From Psychrobacter cibarius (GTDB lineage Bacteria; Pseudomonadota; Gammaproteobacteria; Pseudomonadales; Moraxellaceae), in contig CP131612.1 of NCBI GenBank assembly GCA_030686115.1, positions 1,860,001-1,924,000 on the forward strand: a stretch of 64,000 nucleotides of DNA, read 5' to 3'. This document shows, in pieces, positions 55,116 to 63,970 of the stretch. The first letter of the stretch is position 1. Every line of letters begins with the position of its first letter. The notes under the pieces were generated by a model that searched no databases, was not told the DNA's origin, and saw only the letters and a list, made by a program, of their open reading frames with translations. Made by a program: the position numbers and the translations under genes.

Positions 55116-55251
55116 ATAGGTTATACAATAGGGATAATTTTATAACTCATTATAACGGTTTGCTATTAGCATAAAAAACAACCACTGATAAGACTATTAG
55201 CGGTTTAGCACGTGCTATTTAGTATTTGTGCTCTAAAATCCATAAACCGCT

Positions 55252-56664
55252 TTAACTTATATGACCGCCTTGCCATTTATCAATGAACCCACTATTGGAA
55301 TCATATTGTTGGGTTTGCTTGCTAAGATTAAATTGCCGACATCCTCTTGGATCAGCGCCTACGCCCGCTAGATATTGCCAATTCCCCCAATTACTCGCGA
55401 CATCATAATCGATAAGATGCTGCTCAAAATAGGTTGCACCGTAACGCCAGTCTAAACCCAGCTCATGAATAAAGCAGCTAGCAACGATTTGCCTGCCTCG
55501 ATTGGACATATACCCTGTTTGCTTTAGCTGATTCATGCAAGCATTGACGATAGGATATGGCGTGCTGCCATTCTGCCATTGCTGCAAACGCTGATCGTCA
55601 AAATGAGTAGCTGGTAATTGATGACCAATCCCCTTAAACAAAAATAGCTTACTACCATGTTCAATCGCATACCAATAAAAATACTCGCGCCACAGCAGCT
55701 CAAACCATATCCAATACGTTGACTCATTGGCGATAACCTCACGCTCATAATGACGTAAGCGATTCAACAGTATTTTCACAGACAAGCAACCATTTGCTAG
55801 CCAAGGCGAGAATTTAGTGGAATGCGTCCAGTCATCCAGTGCATTACGTGTGGTTTTATAAGTGCGCGGCGCAGCAGAATCAAAATAGTGAGTTAAATGA
55901 AGCATTGCATTTGTTTCACCACCTTTAAAGCTAAGCGCTTGCTGTGCTTGCTCATCAGATGGTTTTGTTTTAAAAAGATATTTACTATGAGCTATCAACG
56001 CATCAGGCATTGGCGGCAGCGACTTTGGTGTAGGAGAAACAGCCACCTCATCGTCAGCATTCAATAAATCATGGCTTGCTTCAACCTTTTTACGAAACTG
56101 GGTAAAGCTTTTGGGCAGGTCTTGTGTCGTTAAATCAGCGAATAGCGTATTGGTTGATTGCCTGTGCCATATTATCTGCGGATATTTGCTCTGCAAGGCA
56201 GCATAGCCTTTATTTTGATTATAATCTGCCGTGTGGCTGACACAGATATCGGTGACTTGTTGCTGCTCAATGAGCTGGCATAACTGAGTAAAGGTGTTTA
56301 AGGCAGACTCCACCTTATCTGGTGACAACTGACTCTTTGATAAATAGCTTGGCGACAGATACAGCAATCGATTACCAAGGCGCTGAAGCGATCGATCCAA
56401 ATCAGCCAAGCTCTCAGACAAGAACTGCTGACGAGCAGCACCCATCTCATTAAAGTGGTAAGCTTGACGGCTCTCTTTCGGTTCAATGCAATCAGCCAAA
56501 AAATCAGCATAGATGAGCATCAGGTTGCCTTGATTACTTTTAGTCAATGTCGCCGCTTTGACTAACGTTTCATTGTCCTCTATGCGCAAATCGTTATGAA
56601 ATAAGACCAATACCGCTTTTTTGACTGACTTATTTGATGCGTTGTCTGATTGGTGGTTTGACAT
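55252..56664 (-). CDS. Cryptochrome/photolyase family protein, DASH type
   Basis: Flavoprotein that uses blue light to split pyrimidine dimers; DASH members act mainly on single-stranded DNA. From ATG 56664 (GAG six bases upstream) the product has 470 residues; a GTG eleven codons earlier is possible. An N-terminal photolyase domain (LVLFHNDLRIEDNETL) is followed by the FAD domain with SPWLANGCLSVK, ELLWREYFYWYA, and YMSNRGRQIVASCF. The ending NWGNWQYLAGVGADPRGCRQFNLSKQ is typical of DASH cryptochromes rather than class I photolyases. Confidence 0.88.
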   Translation of the reverse strand: MSNHQSDNASNKSVKKAVLVLFHNDLRIEDNETLVKAATLTKSNQGNLMLIYADFLADCIEPKESRQAYHFNEMGAARQQFLSESLADLDRSLQRLGNRLLYLSPSYLSKSQLSPDKVESALNTFTQLCQLIEQQQVTDICVSHTADYNQNKGYAALQSKYPQIIWHRQSTNTLFADLTTQDLPKSFTQFRKKVEASHDLLNADDEVAVSPTPKSLPPMPDALIAHSKYLFKTKPSDEQAQQALSFKGGETNAMLHLTHYFDSAAPRTYKTTRNALDDWTHSTKFSPWLANGCLSVKILLNRLRHYEREVIANESTYWIWFELLWREYFYWYAIEHGSKLFLFKGIGHQLPATHFDDQRLQQWQNGSTPYPIVNACMNQLKQTGYMSNRGRQIVASCFIHELGLDWRYGATYFEQHLIDYDVASNWGNWQYLAGVGADPRGCRQFNLSKQTQQYDSNSGFIDKWQGGHIS

Positions 56665-56864
56665 ACTCTCGATTCCCAAGTAGTTAAACGCGCTCACTTG
56701 AAGCTGAGTCTAAACTATAATATTTTAGAATGTGACACACAGTATAAAGCGTGTTACCCGTTCAACTTAAGTCGCTACCCTCGTTGTTATCTGCGTTATA
56801 CTAGCCATAAGCATTGACTATCACTGAGCTGACTGCTTAGATGGTTTATAACTAGGAGAATGTC

Positions 56865-57095
56865 ATGACTCAAGAACACGCTTCCCATGAAAAGCGCAAA
56901 ATCATCGATAAGTTTTTGATGAAACTCACCAAAGAAGAGCCGCAAATGTATTATGCTAGCACCTCTGAGGTCGCTCGTAGCATCCATACTATGATAAAAG
57001 AGCACACTCATCGCTTGTCGGTAGAAGATCAGGCGCTCGTTAGACATATGACCGTCGAGGAGATACAAGGCTTGCTAGGCTTTCACCTTAAATAA
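56865..57095 (+). CDS. Small conserved hypothetical protein
   Basis: 76 residues, predicted to be mostly helical and soluble, with balanced charge. An AGGAG lies 8 bases before the ATG and a terminator lies 21 bases after the stop, which supports expression. I do not recognise the family. It diverges from the photolyase gene by about 200 bases. Confidence 0.7.
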   Translation: MTQEHASHEKRKIIDKFLMKLTKEEPQMYYASTSEVARSIHTMIKEHTHRLSVEDQALVRHMTVEEIQGLLGFHLK

Positions 57096-57116
57096 TCACA
57101 CTTTCAACGTTCCCAT

Positions 57117-57147
57117 AAAAAAAGCCCGCTTATTTGCAGGCTTTTTT
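57117..57147. terminator. Bidirectional hairpin terminator
   Basis: AAAAAAAGCCCGC (57117-57129) pairs with GCAGGCTTTTTT (57136-57147) with one mismatch. It separates the small hypothetical gene from the convergent aldehyde dehydrogenase gene. Confidence 0.8.
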
Positions 57148-57189
57148 ATTATTAAAACTTTAATTTAGAGCATTGAAAATATACATCGC

Positions 57190-58680
57190 TTAAAACGGAT
57201 ACTCGCGTGGCTCATGTTGCATAGATATCCAGTGCGTTCTAGTGAACTCTTCTAGCACCCACTCACCGTTAAAACGACCAATACCTGAGTTTTTCTCGCC
57301 ACCGAATGGTAAGTTACTTTCATCATTGACTGAAATATCATTAATATGGGTCATGCCCGCTCTGATACCGCGAGCAAAGCGCATGCCTTTTGCCATATCT
57401 TTTGTAAATACCGCACTCGACAAACCAAACATTGAGTCATTGGCGATCGATAATGCATCCTCTTCATCTTTGGCACGGATGATACCGACCAATGGTCCAA
57501 ACACCTCATTACGTGACAAATCCATCTCGCGCGTCACTTCAGTAAAGATGTGCGGCGGTACCACTTGACCTTTAATCTCACCACTTAGTCTCATTTTTGC
57601 GCCTTCTTGCTGCGCATTAGCGATTTTCTCTTTCAACGATTCGACTTGTTTTTTATTAATAATCGGACCAACCGCCGTGTCTTGTTTGCTCGGATCACCG
57701 ACGTTTAACGTTTTGACGTGCGCCAAGAAACGCTCAACAAAGTCATCATAAATCTCGTCTTCAACGATAATACGATTAATAGCAATACAGATTTGACCTT
57801 GATGTAAGAACTTCCCAAAGGCAGCTGCTTTGACCGCTTGCTCAATATCAGCGTCTTTTAGTACCACAAATGGACTGTTACCACCCAACTCAAGCGCTAC
57901 TTGTTTAATGTAGTCGCCGCCATTGGCCAACTCGCCAATGCGCTTACCGACTGAAGTAGAGCCAGTAAATGATACAAAGCTTGGGGTTTTGTGTTCAACG
58001 ATAGCATCTCCTATCTCTTTGCCTGAGCCAACCACCACGTTGAGCAAGCCTTTTAGTAAACCTGCTTCTTCGAATACTTTTGCTAGCAACAAACCACCAG
58101 TCACTGGGGTATCACTCGCAGGCTTTAGTACCACAGCGTTACCAAGTGCTAAAGCTGGTGCAATAGAACGTTGGGTCAAATGTAATGGAAAGTTCCACGG
58201 ACTAATGACAGCGACGACACCGATGGGCTCACGGTAAACAAAGTTTTCTTTGCCAGGGGTGTTAGAGGGACGAATCTCGCCATGTACACGACTGGGGAAA
58301 GTCGCAGCCTCAAGGGTAATGGCGCGGGTAGCAGCAAACTCAACCATGGCTTTAACACGGGTACTGCCCGACTCTTTAATGAGCCAATCGACGATTTCAT
58401 CTTGGCGCTGATCTAAAATCTCAACCACCTTATATAGCACACCTGCTCGTGTCGCTGGCGTTTGCTGTGACCACTCTTTTTGTGCCGCACTTGCTGCTTG
58501 ATAAGCTTCATTAAGCTGCGCTTCTGTCGCCTGCTGAATCTTTACAAGTGTATCGCCATTGTAGGGGTTGGTATTGGTATTGACGCTATCGTCTTGACCA
58601 ATTTGCCATTCCCCTGCAATGTACTGTAGGTGGAAATCATTATAGGCATTGGCTTTGGTATTATCGGTATCAGGTGACAT
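57190..58680 (-). CDS. Aldehyde dehydrogenase family protein
   Basis: NAD(P)-dependent oxidation of an aldehyde to an acid. From ATG 58680 the product has 496 residues; an ATG four codons earlier is also possible. Marks are the NAD-binding [20 protein letters not shown] and [15 protein letters not shown], the activating Glu in [13 protein letters not shown] and the catalytic cysteine in GQICIAINR. It resembles the benzaldehyde/vanillin/salicylaldehyde dehydrogenase group, but the substrate is not clear. It diverges from the NemR-like regulator gene, with an operator-like repeat in between, and so probably belongs to the same aldehyde-defence regulon. Confidence 0.9.
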   Translation of the reverse strand: MSPDTDNTKANAYNDFHLQYIAGEWQIGQDDSVNTNTNPYNGDTLVKIQQATEAQLNEAYQAASAAQKEWSQQTPATRAGVLYKVVEILDQRQDEIVDWLIKESGSTRVKAMVEFAATRAITLEAATFPSRVHGEIRPSNTPGKENFVYREPIGVVAVISPWNFPLHLTQRSIAPALALGNAVVLKPASDTPVTGGLLLAKVFEEAGLLKGLLNVVVGSGKEIGDAIVEHKTPSFVSFTGSTSVGKRIGELANGGDYIKQVALELGGNSPFVVLKDADIEQAVKAAAFGKFLHQGQICIAINRIIVEDEIYDDFVERFLAHVKTLNVGDPSKQDTAVGPIINKKQVESLKEKIANAQQEGAKMRLSGEIKGQVVPPHIFTEVTREMDLSRNEVFGPLVGIIRAKDEEDALSIANDSMFGLSSAVFTKDMAKGMRFARGIRAGMTHINDISVNDESNLPFGGEKNSGIGRFNGEWVLEEFTRTHWISMQHEPREYPF

Positions 58681-58692
58681 AATTTTTCTCAT

Positions 58693-59100
58693 TTATTTTA
58701 TGGATGTTATGTTGGTTGTCAATAAAACAGTATGACTAGCAAATTGAGGCAGATAAAAAATAACTATTAACAAAGTTATTTATATTAAATAGCCTGCGCT
58801 CGCGACATTTGATTAAGCACATCAAAACGAAACTTGCTAGACGACTGGTCTAATGCTACCATAGACCTCATACAAATAAGCGTATTTCGTCAGCAAGTAT
58901 TGTTGAAAAAACGTAACGTGACCATATCAACCCTTACAAATCAACCCTTACAATAAGCACTCATTATAAGCAAAGATAAAAATCTGCATCGACCCATAGA
59001 AAGTATCATGAATAATTGTTAATAGCGCGCTAAGTAGCATTATTCGCCATACCTTATCTCTGAAATACATTCATAAAAAATATAGGAGGACATTACCATT
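58693..59100. promoter_or_regulatory. 408-base divergent control region of the aldehyde cluster
   Basis: Contains CTAGACGACTGGTCTA (58837-58852), identical to the site before yqhD, and a perfect 14-base tandem repeat (ATCAACCCTTACAA at 58926-58939 and 58940-58953). No gene seen. Confidence 0.6.
58837..58852. promoter_or_regulatory. Operator-like inverted repeat, copy 1
   Basis: CTAGACGACTGGTCTA: arms TAGAC and GTCTA around a 5-base centre. Identical in all 16 bases to 59791-59806. Probably bound by the adjacent NemR-like repressor; this resembles the TAGAC...GTCTA form reported for NemR, but binding here is inferred. Confidence 0.65.
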
Positions 59101-59703
59101 ATGTCTGCGGCCTCAACCACAATCCCACCAGATACCAAAACGCATCTGTTAGAAACAGGCTATCAACTGATTTCCAAAAAAGGTTTTACTGCCGTCGGTA
59201 TCAAACAAATACTAGACACAGCCGGTATTCCTAAAGGCTCTTTTTACCATTATTTTGCCTCAAAGGAAGCGTTCGGTGAAGCTATCATCAGTCATTATTT
59301 CACTGACTATAAGATACGCTTAGACACCATTGGTCGTCAAAAAGTTAATGCTCAGCAAAAGATTTATGATTACTTTCAAAGCTGGTATGACACCCAGCAA
59401 AATGGCTGTGATCATGAAAAGTGCTTGGTGGTGAAGCTCAGCGCTGAGGTTGCAGATCTGTCTGAACCTATGCGCATCGCACTGAATGCTGGTTACCAGC
59501 AGACCATCAGCTGGCTTGCCGAACAAATCAAAGCAGGCTGGGCGGATGACTCTGTACCACAGCCTGACAATATCGCGGCCGAGAGCATGGCAAAACGTTG
59601 GTATTTTGCTTGGCTTGGTGCCAGTTTAATCGCCAAGATTAGCCAAACCAATACACCGCTTGCAGAAGTATGGCAGATGACTACTTCTCAATTGGGACGC
59701 TAA
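59101..59703 (+). CDS. TetR family regulator, NemR-like electrophile sensor
   Basis: 200 residues. TetR helix-turn-helix near 15-60 (GYQLISKKGFTAVGIKQIL, AGIPKGSFYHYFASKEAFG). The ligand domain shows EKCLVVKLSAEVADLSEPMR, which is close to E. coli NemR around its redox cysteine C106; here that is C108, with a second cysteine C103. A lysine (K179) lies at a spacing similar to the NemR Lys175 partner. NemR represses genes for detoxifying quinones, glyoxals and reactive chlorine. The genes around it (aldehyde dehydrogenase, yqhD, curA-like, DJ-1-like, GST) fit that role. Confidence 0.88.
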   Translation: MSAASTTIPPDTKTHLLETGYQLISKKGFTAVGIKQILDTAGIPKGSFYHYFASKEAFGEAIISHYFTDYKIRLDTIGRQKVNAQQKIYDYFQSWYDTQQNGCDHEKCLVVKLSAEVADLSEPMRIALNAGYQQTISWLAEQIKAGWADDSVPQPDNIAAESMAKRWYFAWLGASLIAKISQTNTPLAEVWQMTTSQLGR

Positions 59704-59790
59704 TTTCGTGCGTTAAACGCTTTTTAGCCATTTATACATCCCTATATCTAAAGCAAAAAATTGAGTTATAAGAGAGTTTTGTAAAAAATA

Positions 59791-59806
59791 CTAGACGACT
59801 GGTCTA
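59791..59806. promoter_or_regulatory. Operator-like inverted repeat, copy 2, at the yqhD promoter
   Basis: CTAGACGACTGGTCTA, the same 16 bases as at 58837-58852. It lies just upstream of a TACAAT (59814-59819) that is a likely -10 box, so a bound repressor would cover the -35 area. Confidence 0.7.
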
Positions 59807-59828
59807 TTTAATGTACAATGCCCACAGT

Positions 59829-59868
59829 TGCAAAAATGAATGGCTAATTTGCCACTGAGATTTTTGCA
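59829..59868 (+). promoter_or_regulatory. Leader hairpin before yqhD
   Basis: TGCAAAAAT (59829-59837) pairs with ATTTTTGCA (59860-59868), with an inner GGC/GCC pair (59842-59844 and 59851-59853). It lies in the transcribed leader, 44 bases before the ATG. It could affect transcription or translation, or be a second protein site. Confidence 0.4.
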
Positions 59869-59911
59869 CCCCATACGCCCAACACAAATATTTAATAATT
59901 TTAGGAATACT

Positions 59912-61132
59912 ATGAATAATTTCCAATATTACAATCCAGTACGTATCGTCTTTGGTGAGGGTCAAATCAAACAACTATCAGAATTGGTCCCGACTGATGC
60001 CCGTGTGCTTATCACTTATGGTGGCGGTTCGGCACAGCGCACAGGTACGCTAGACGAAGTAAAAGAAGCCTTGGTTGCAAGTGGTACACGTACCGTATTC
60101 GAATTTGGTGGTATTGAAGCCAATCCAGAATTCACGACTCTTTTAAAAGCAGCAGACATGGTCAATGAGCACAATATTGACTTTTTGCTAGCGGTCGGTG
60201 GTGGCTCAGTCATTGATGGTAGTAAATTTGTGGCATTGGTATCGTCCCTTACTGAAGAAGATGGCACGACAGTCTCACGCGAACAAGCATGGAATGCATT
60301 AACCAGCTATTGCAGAGACATTGATTCTGCCAACGATTTGGGTGCTGTTTTGACCATTCCAGCCACTGGCTCTGAGATGAACTCAGGCGGAGTCATCAAT
60401 TATAGTGAACGTCAAGCTAAGCTACCATTTGGCAACGCACTTGCCTTCCCTAAGTTCTCAATATTAGATCCAATCAAAACATTGACATTACCTGAGCGTC
60501 AAGTGATGAATGGTGTTGCGGATGCCTTTGTCCATGTCATGGAACAGTACCTAACGTATCCAGTCAATGCAAAAGTGCAAGATGCCTTTGCTGAGAGCTT
60601 ACTGAAAATCCTTATTGATGAAGGTCGTATCGTTAAACAAGATCCAGAAAACTTAGAAACACGTAAGAATATTATGTGGACAGCGACCATGGCACTCAAT
60701 GGTCTAATCGGTGCAGGCGTACCGCAGGACTGGACGACACATATGATCGGTCATGAGCTAACCTCGTTACACAGCATCGATCATGCTCGCACCCTAACCA
60801 TTTTATTACCCTCAGTAATGCGTGAGTTGAAAGACAGCAAAAAAGAGAAACTACTTCAATATGCACATAATGTCTGGAATATTACGCTCGATGATACTCA
60901 TCAAGACGAAGACGCTGTCATTGAAGACGCTATTGTCCGTACAGAAAACTTCTTCCGCGAGCTTGGCTTGCCCGTCAGTTTAGAAGATGCAGAACTTGAT
61001 GCGTCAGCTATTGACCCGATTATCAAGCAGCTTGAAGTACACAACATGGTGAAACTGGGCGAGCACAGCAACAATGATTTAGAAGTATCACGCCGTATTC
61101 TACAACGTGCTATTAGTAGCAAAGCTGCTTAA
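59912..61132 (+). CDS. yqhD: NADPH-dependent iron-containing alcohol dehydrogenase YqhD
   Basis: YqhD reduces short-chain and toxic aldehydes (such as acrolein, methylglyoxal and butanal) to alcohols. From ATG 59912 (TTAGGA just upstream) the product is 406 residues and starts MNNFQYYNPVRIVFG, like E. coli YqhD; the frame upstream would add 24 residues inside a leader hairpin and is not accepted. The cofactor motif is AVGGGSVIDGSKF. The metal ligands D204, H208, H277 and H291 have exactly the spacing of E. coli D194, H198, H267 and H281. It lies downstream of the NemR-like gene with its own operator. Confidence 0.95.
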   Translation: MNNFQYYNPVRIVFGEGQIKQLSELVPTDARVLITYGGGSAQRTGTLDEVKEALVASGTRTVFEFGGIEANPEFTTLLKAADMVNEHNIDFLLAVGGGSVIDGSKFVALVSSLTEEDGTTVSREQAWNALTSYCRDIDSANDLGAVLTIPATGSEMNSGGVINYSERQAKLPFGNALAFPKFSILDPIKTLTLPERQVMNGVADAFVHVMEQYLTYPVNAKVQDAFAESLLKILIDEGRIVKQDPENLETRKNIMWTATMALNGLIGAGVPQDWTTHMIGHELTSLHSIDHARTLTILLPSVMRELKDSKKEKLLQYAHNVWNITLDDTHQDEDAVIEDAIVRTENFFRELGLPVSLEDAELDASAIDPIIKQLEVHNMVKLGEHSNNDLEVSRRILQRAISSKAA

Positions 61133-61288
61133 TAAAAACACCACCGTAATAAGAAACACATATTGTTATGCTATTTATAGTAGTTGCTCAGCACTGAGTA
61201 ACTACTCCATTCACTATTAAATATCAAAACCAGTAAATATTAAAATCAATAGAATCTTAAAATCAATAAATAGAAAAGGAATCTGATA

Positions 61289-62338
61289 ATGAGCTTTGAT
61301 AAACAACAAAATCAAAAAATAAACCGTCAAATCAAATTGGCAAGCCGTCCAACAGGTGAGCCAAAAGCTGAAAACTTTGATATGGTAACCAGCGATATCC
61401 CATCGCCAAATAACAATGAAATGCTGCTGCGTACCGTTTACTTATCATTAGATCCATACATGCGTGGACGTATGAGCGATGCAAAAAGCTATGCTGATCC
61501 GCTAGAAGTGGGTGACGTCATGATGGGTGGCACGGTTGCCCAAGTCGTTGAATCCAATATCGATAAATTTGCTGTGGGTGACTTAGTGGTCTCAAACTCA
61601 GGCTGGCAAGACTATAGCGTCAGTGATGGCGAAGGCGTCTTAAAGCTTGACAAAAACATGTCAAATCCTTCTTATGGTTTAGGTGTACTAGGTATGCCCG
61701 GCTTTACCGGTTACATGGGTTTGACCGACATCGGTAAGCCGCAAAAAGGGGAAACTTTGGTCGTCGCTGCTGCAACGGGTCCCGTTGGTGCAACAGTAGG
61801 TCAAGTTGGCAACCAATATGGCTTACGTACCGTTGGTGTGGCTGGTGGCAAAGAGAAATGTGACTTTGCTGTCAATGAGCTAGGCTTTGATCTCTGTATT
61901 GACCATAAAGCGGATGACTTTGCCGAGCAATTAAAAGCGGCTTGCCCAGATGGCATCGATATCTATTACGAAAACGTCGGTGGCAAAGTATTTGATGCCG
62001 TTATGCCATTATTAAATGCGCATGCACGTATCCCAGTCTGTGGTCTGGTTTCGCAATACAACGCCACCGAGCTGCCTGATGGCAAAGATCGTTTAGGCGT
62101 ATTAATGGGCAACATTCTAAGCCGTCGTCTCACCATTAAAGGGTTCATTATTTTTGAAGAATATGGCGATCACTTCCCAGAATTCTTAAAAACCATGAGT
62201 AAATGGGTCGAGTCAGGCGATGTTAAAACCAAAGAATATATCGCTGAAGGCTTAGACGATGCACCAAACGCCTTTGTTCGCATGCTAAATGGCGATAACT
62301 TTGGTAAAACAGTGGTTAAAGTTTCTGAGGTTGAATAA
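61289..62338 (+). CDS. NADP-dependent oxidoreductase, CurA/YncB-like zinc-free MDR
   Basis: 349 residues of the medium-chain reductase family without zinc. Marks are SLDPYMRGRMSD near the N-terminus, LGMPGFTGYMGL, VAAATGPVGATVGQ (NADP-binding), VAGGKEKC and YYENVGGKVFDAVMPLL. Relatives reduce double bonds of alkenals, prostaglandin-like enones or curcumin. In this cluster it likely detoxifies unsaturated aldehydes. The 156-base gap after yqhD suggests either co-transcription or a separate promoter. Confidence 0.92.
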   Translation: MSFDKQQNQKINRQIKLASRPTGEPKAENFDMVTSDIPSPNNNEMLLRTVYLSLDPYMRGRMSDAKSYADPLEVGDVMMGGTVAQVVESNIDKFAVGDLVVSNSGWQDYSVSDGEGVLKLDKNMSNPSYGLGVLGMPGFTGYMGLTDIGKPQKGETLVVAAATGPVGATVGQVGNQYGLRTVGVAGGKEKCDFAVNELGFDLCIDHKADDFAEQLKAACPDGIDIYYENVGGKVFDAVMPLLNAHARIPVCGLVSQYNATELPDGKDRLGVLMGNILSRRLTIKGFIIFEEYGDHFPEFLKTMSKWVESGDVKTKEYIAEGLDDAPNAFVRMLNGDNFGKTVVKVSEVE

Positions 62339-62438
62339 CAGAGCCAATGGTTATCAGTTGGTTGAATCGCAAATAACGACTTAACAACATAACTTGCTAA
62401 GACAACCACTGAAAATGACCTCTCAACCATGAATACTG

Positions 62439-62480
62439 TTCTATGAATACCGCTAGCAGTTCTATGAATACCGCTAGCAG
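62439..62480. repeat. Perfect 21-base tandem duplication
   Basis: The 21 bases at 62439-62459 are repeated exactly at 62460-62480; each unit starts TTCTATGAATACC and ends GCTAGCAG. A partial third unit (ATGAATACTG) precedes them. They lie in the 240-base gap between the curA-like and DJ-1-like genes. Confidence 0.9.
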
Positions 62481-62578
62481 TCATTGCAAATACTCATATT
62501 GATTACAGATGACCAATTAAGCATGACTGCTAACAACCCATGATTTAAGAACAACATTAATAATAAATAAGGACGACT

Positions 62579-63256
62579 ATGAATATTTTAATGGTACTAA
62601 CCTCACATGATAAGTTGGGCGATACTGGTAAAAAAACGGGCTTTTGGCTAGAAGAGTTTGCCGCGCCTTATTACGCTTTTATCGATGCGGGCGTCAATGT
62701 GACACTTGCTTCTCCTGCTGGCGGGCAGCCACCGCTTGATCCGAGCAGCGATACTGAAGACACGCAAACGAAAGATACCAAGCGTTTTAAAGAAGACAGC
62801 GACGCTCAAAAGCATCTTGCCAATACTGAAAAACTCGCTGATATGAACGCTGAAGATTTTGATTCAGTCTTTTATCCAGGCGGTCATGGTCCACTATGGG
62901 ACTTGGCAGTTGATAAAAATTCGATCAATTTGATTGAGACTTTCGTCAAACAAGACAAACCTGTCGCCTTTGTTTGTCATTCTCCAGCCGCTCTTAAAAA
63001 TGTCAAAATTGACGGTGAGTATTTAGTCAAAGGCAAAACAGTGACTGGCTTTACCAATTCAGAAGAAGACGCCGTTGGTCTCACAGATGTCGTGCCATTC
63101 TTAGTAGAAGATGCACTAAAAGCCAATGGTGGTAACTATGAAAAAGCCGCTGATTGGGAATCATTTGTGGTCGAAGATGGCTTGCTGATTACTGGGCAAA
63201 ACCCAGCGTCATCAGAAGAAGCTGCCAAGCGCTTAATCACTAAGCTGAAAGGTTAA
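62579..63256 (+). CDS. DJ-1/PfpI superfamily protein (Hsp31/type 1 glutamine amidotransferase-like)
   Basis: 225 residues. The nucleophile elbow is C133 in FVCHSPAAL with H134 beside it, and an acid near E25/E26 in WLEEFAAPYYAF. The PGGHGPLWDL segment completes the site. The pattern matches the Hsp31/yeast YDR533C group, several of which act as glutathione-independent glyoxalases or deglycases. This fits the aldehyde cluster, but the reaction is inferred. ATG at 62579 follows AAGGACG. Confidence 0.9.
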   Translation: MNILMVLTSHDKLGDTGKKTGFWLEEFAAPYYAFIDAGVNVTLASPAGGQPPLDPSSDTEDTQTKDTKRFKEDSDAQKHLANTEKLADMNAEDFDSVFYPGGHGPLWDLAVDKNSINLIETFVKQDKPVAFVCHSPAALKNVKIDGEYLVKGKTVTGFTNSEEDAVGLTDVVPFLVEDALKANGGNYEKAADWESFVVEDGLLITGQNPASSEEAAKRLITKLKG

Positions 63257-63302
63257 TATCTTTTTAACGTTAATATAATAGACCATGCAAAAGGCCACTA
63301 TC

Positions 63303-63932
63303 ATGATTCGCTTACATCATCTCAACCAGTCTCGCTCATTACGTATTTTATGGCTTTTAGAAGAGCTGGGCGTGCCTTATGAGATCATTAGTCATCAACG
63401 CGATCCTAATACTCATTTGGCACCAGACAGTTTAAAGGCGGTACATCCACTCGGTAAATCTCCGGTTATCGAGATGGATGGTCAACTTTATGCCGAGTCG
63501 GGTGCAATCACTGAGTTATTGATTGAGCGATTTGCGCCAGAGCGCTTACGTCCTACGACTGATAGCGTAGACTATGGCCATTATCTGCAATGGATTAACT
63601 TTGCTGAAAGCTCGCTCATGTTGCCGTTATTACTGGAGCTATTTACCAAAAAAGCCGGTATTGTCGATAACGAGTTTTTAGATGGTTATATCAGTCAAGA
63701 AAAACACAGACTGTTGAGCTATCTAAACGAGGAAGTTGCAGATAAGCCATTTATCGTTGGTCATAAGCTAAGCGGCGCTGACTTTATGCTGTCTTTTGAC
63801 TTAATCATGCTGGCTAAGCGTGAAGCGTTAGATGATTATCCGCATATCAAGCAGTATGCTTTACAGCTTGCCAGTCTTGATAGCTATCAGCGCAGCATGC
63901 GTTTAGAGGCGAATTATGATCACTCAATTTAG
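63303..63932 (+). CDS. Glutathione S-transferase
   Basis: 209 residues from ATG 63303; an ATG six codons earlier is possible, but AAAGG lies within that extension and suits the later start. N-terminal thioredoxin-like domain: HHLNQSRSLRILWLLEELGVPYEII, VHPLGKSPVIE with the cis-proline, and ESGAITELLIERF that binds glutathione. All-helical C-terminal domain with KPFIVGHKLSGADFMLSFDL. Conjugation of electrophiles to glutathione would suit this cluster. It starts 46 bases after the DJ-1-like gene and so is likely in the same transcript. Confidence 0.92.
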   Translation: MIRLHHLNQSRSLRILWLLEELGVPYEIISHQRDPNTHLAPDSLKAVHPLGKSPVIEMDGQLYAESGAITELLIERFAPERLRPTTDSVDYGHYLQWINFAESSLMLPLLLELFTKKAGIVDNEFLDGYISQEKHRLLSYLNEEVADKPFIVGHKLSGADFMLSFDLIMLAKREALDDYPHIKQYALQLASLDSYQRSMRLEANYDHSI

Positions 63933-63970
63933 TACCATGGTCTAACTGTTTATCGACTACTTAATGTATA

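Noticed and set aside
59840..59911. 24-residue extension of YqhD
   Set aside because: Lies within the leader hairpin; ATG 59912 has a ribosome site and matches the E. coli N-terminus.
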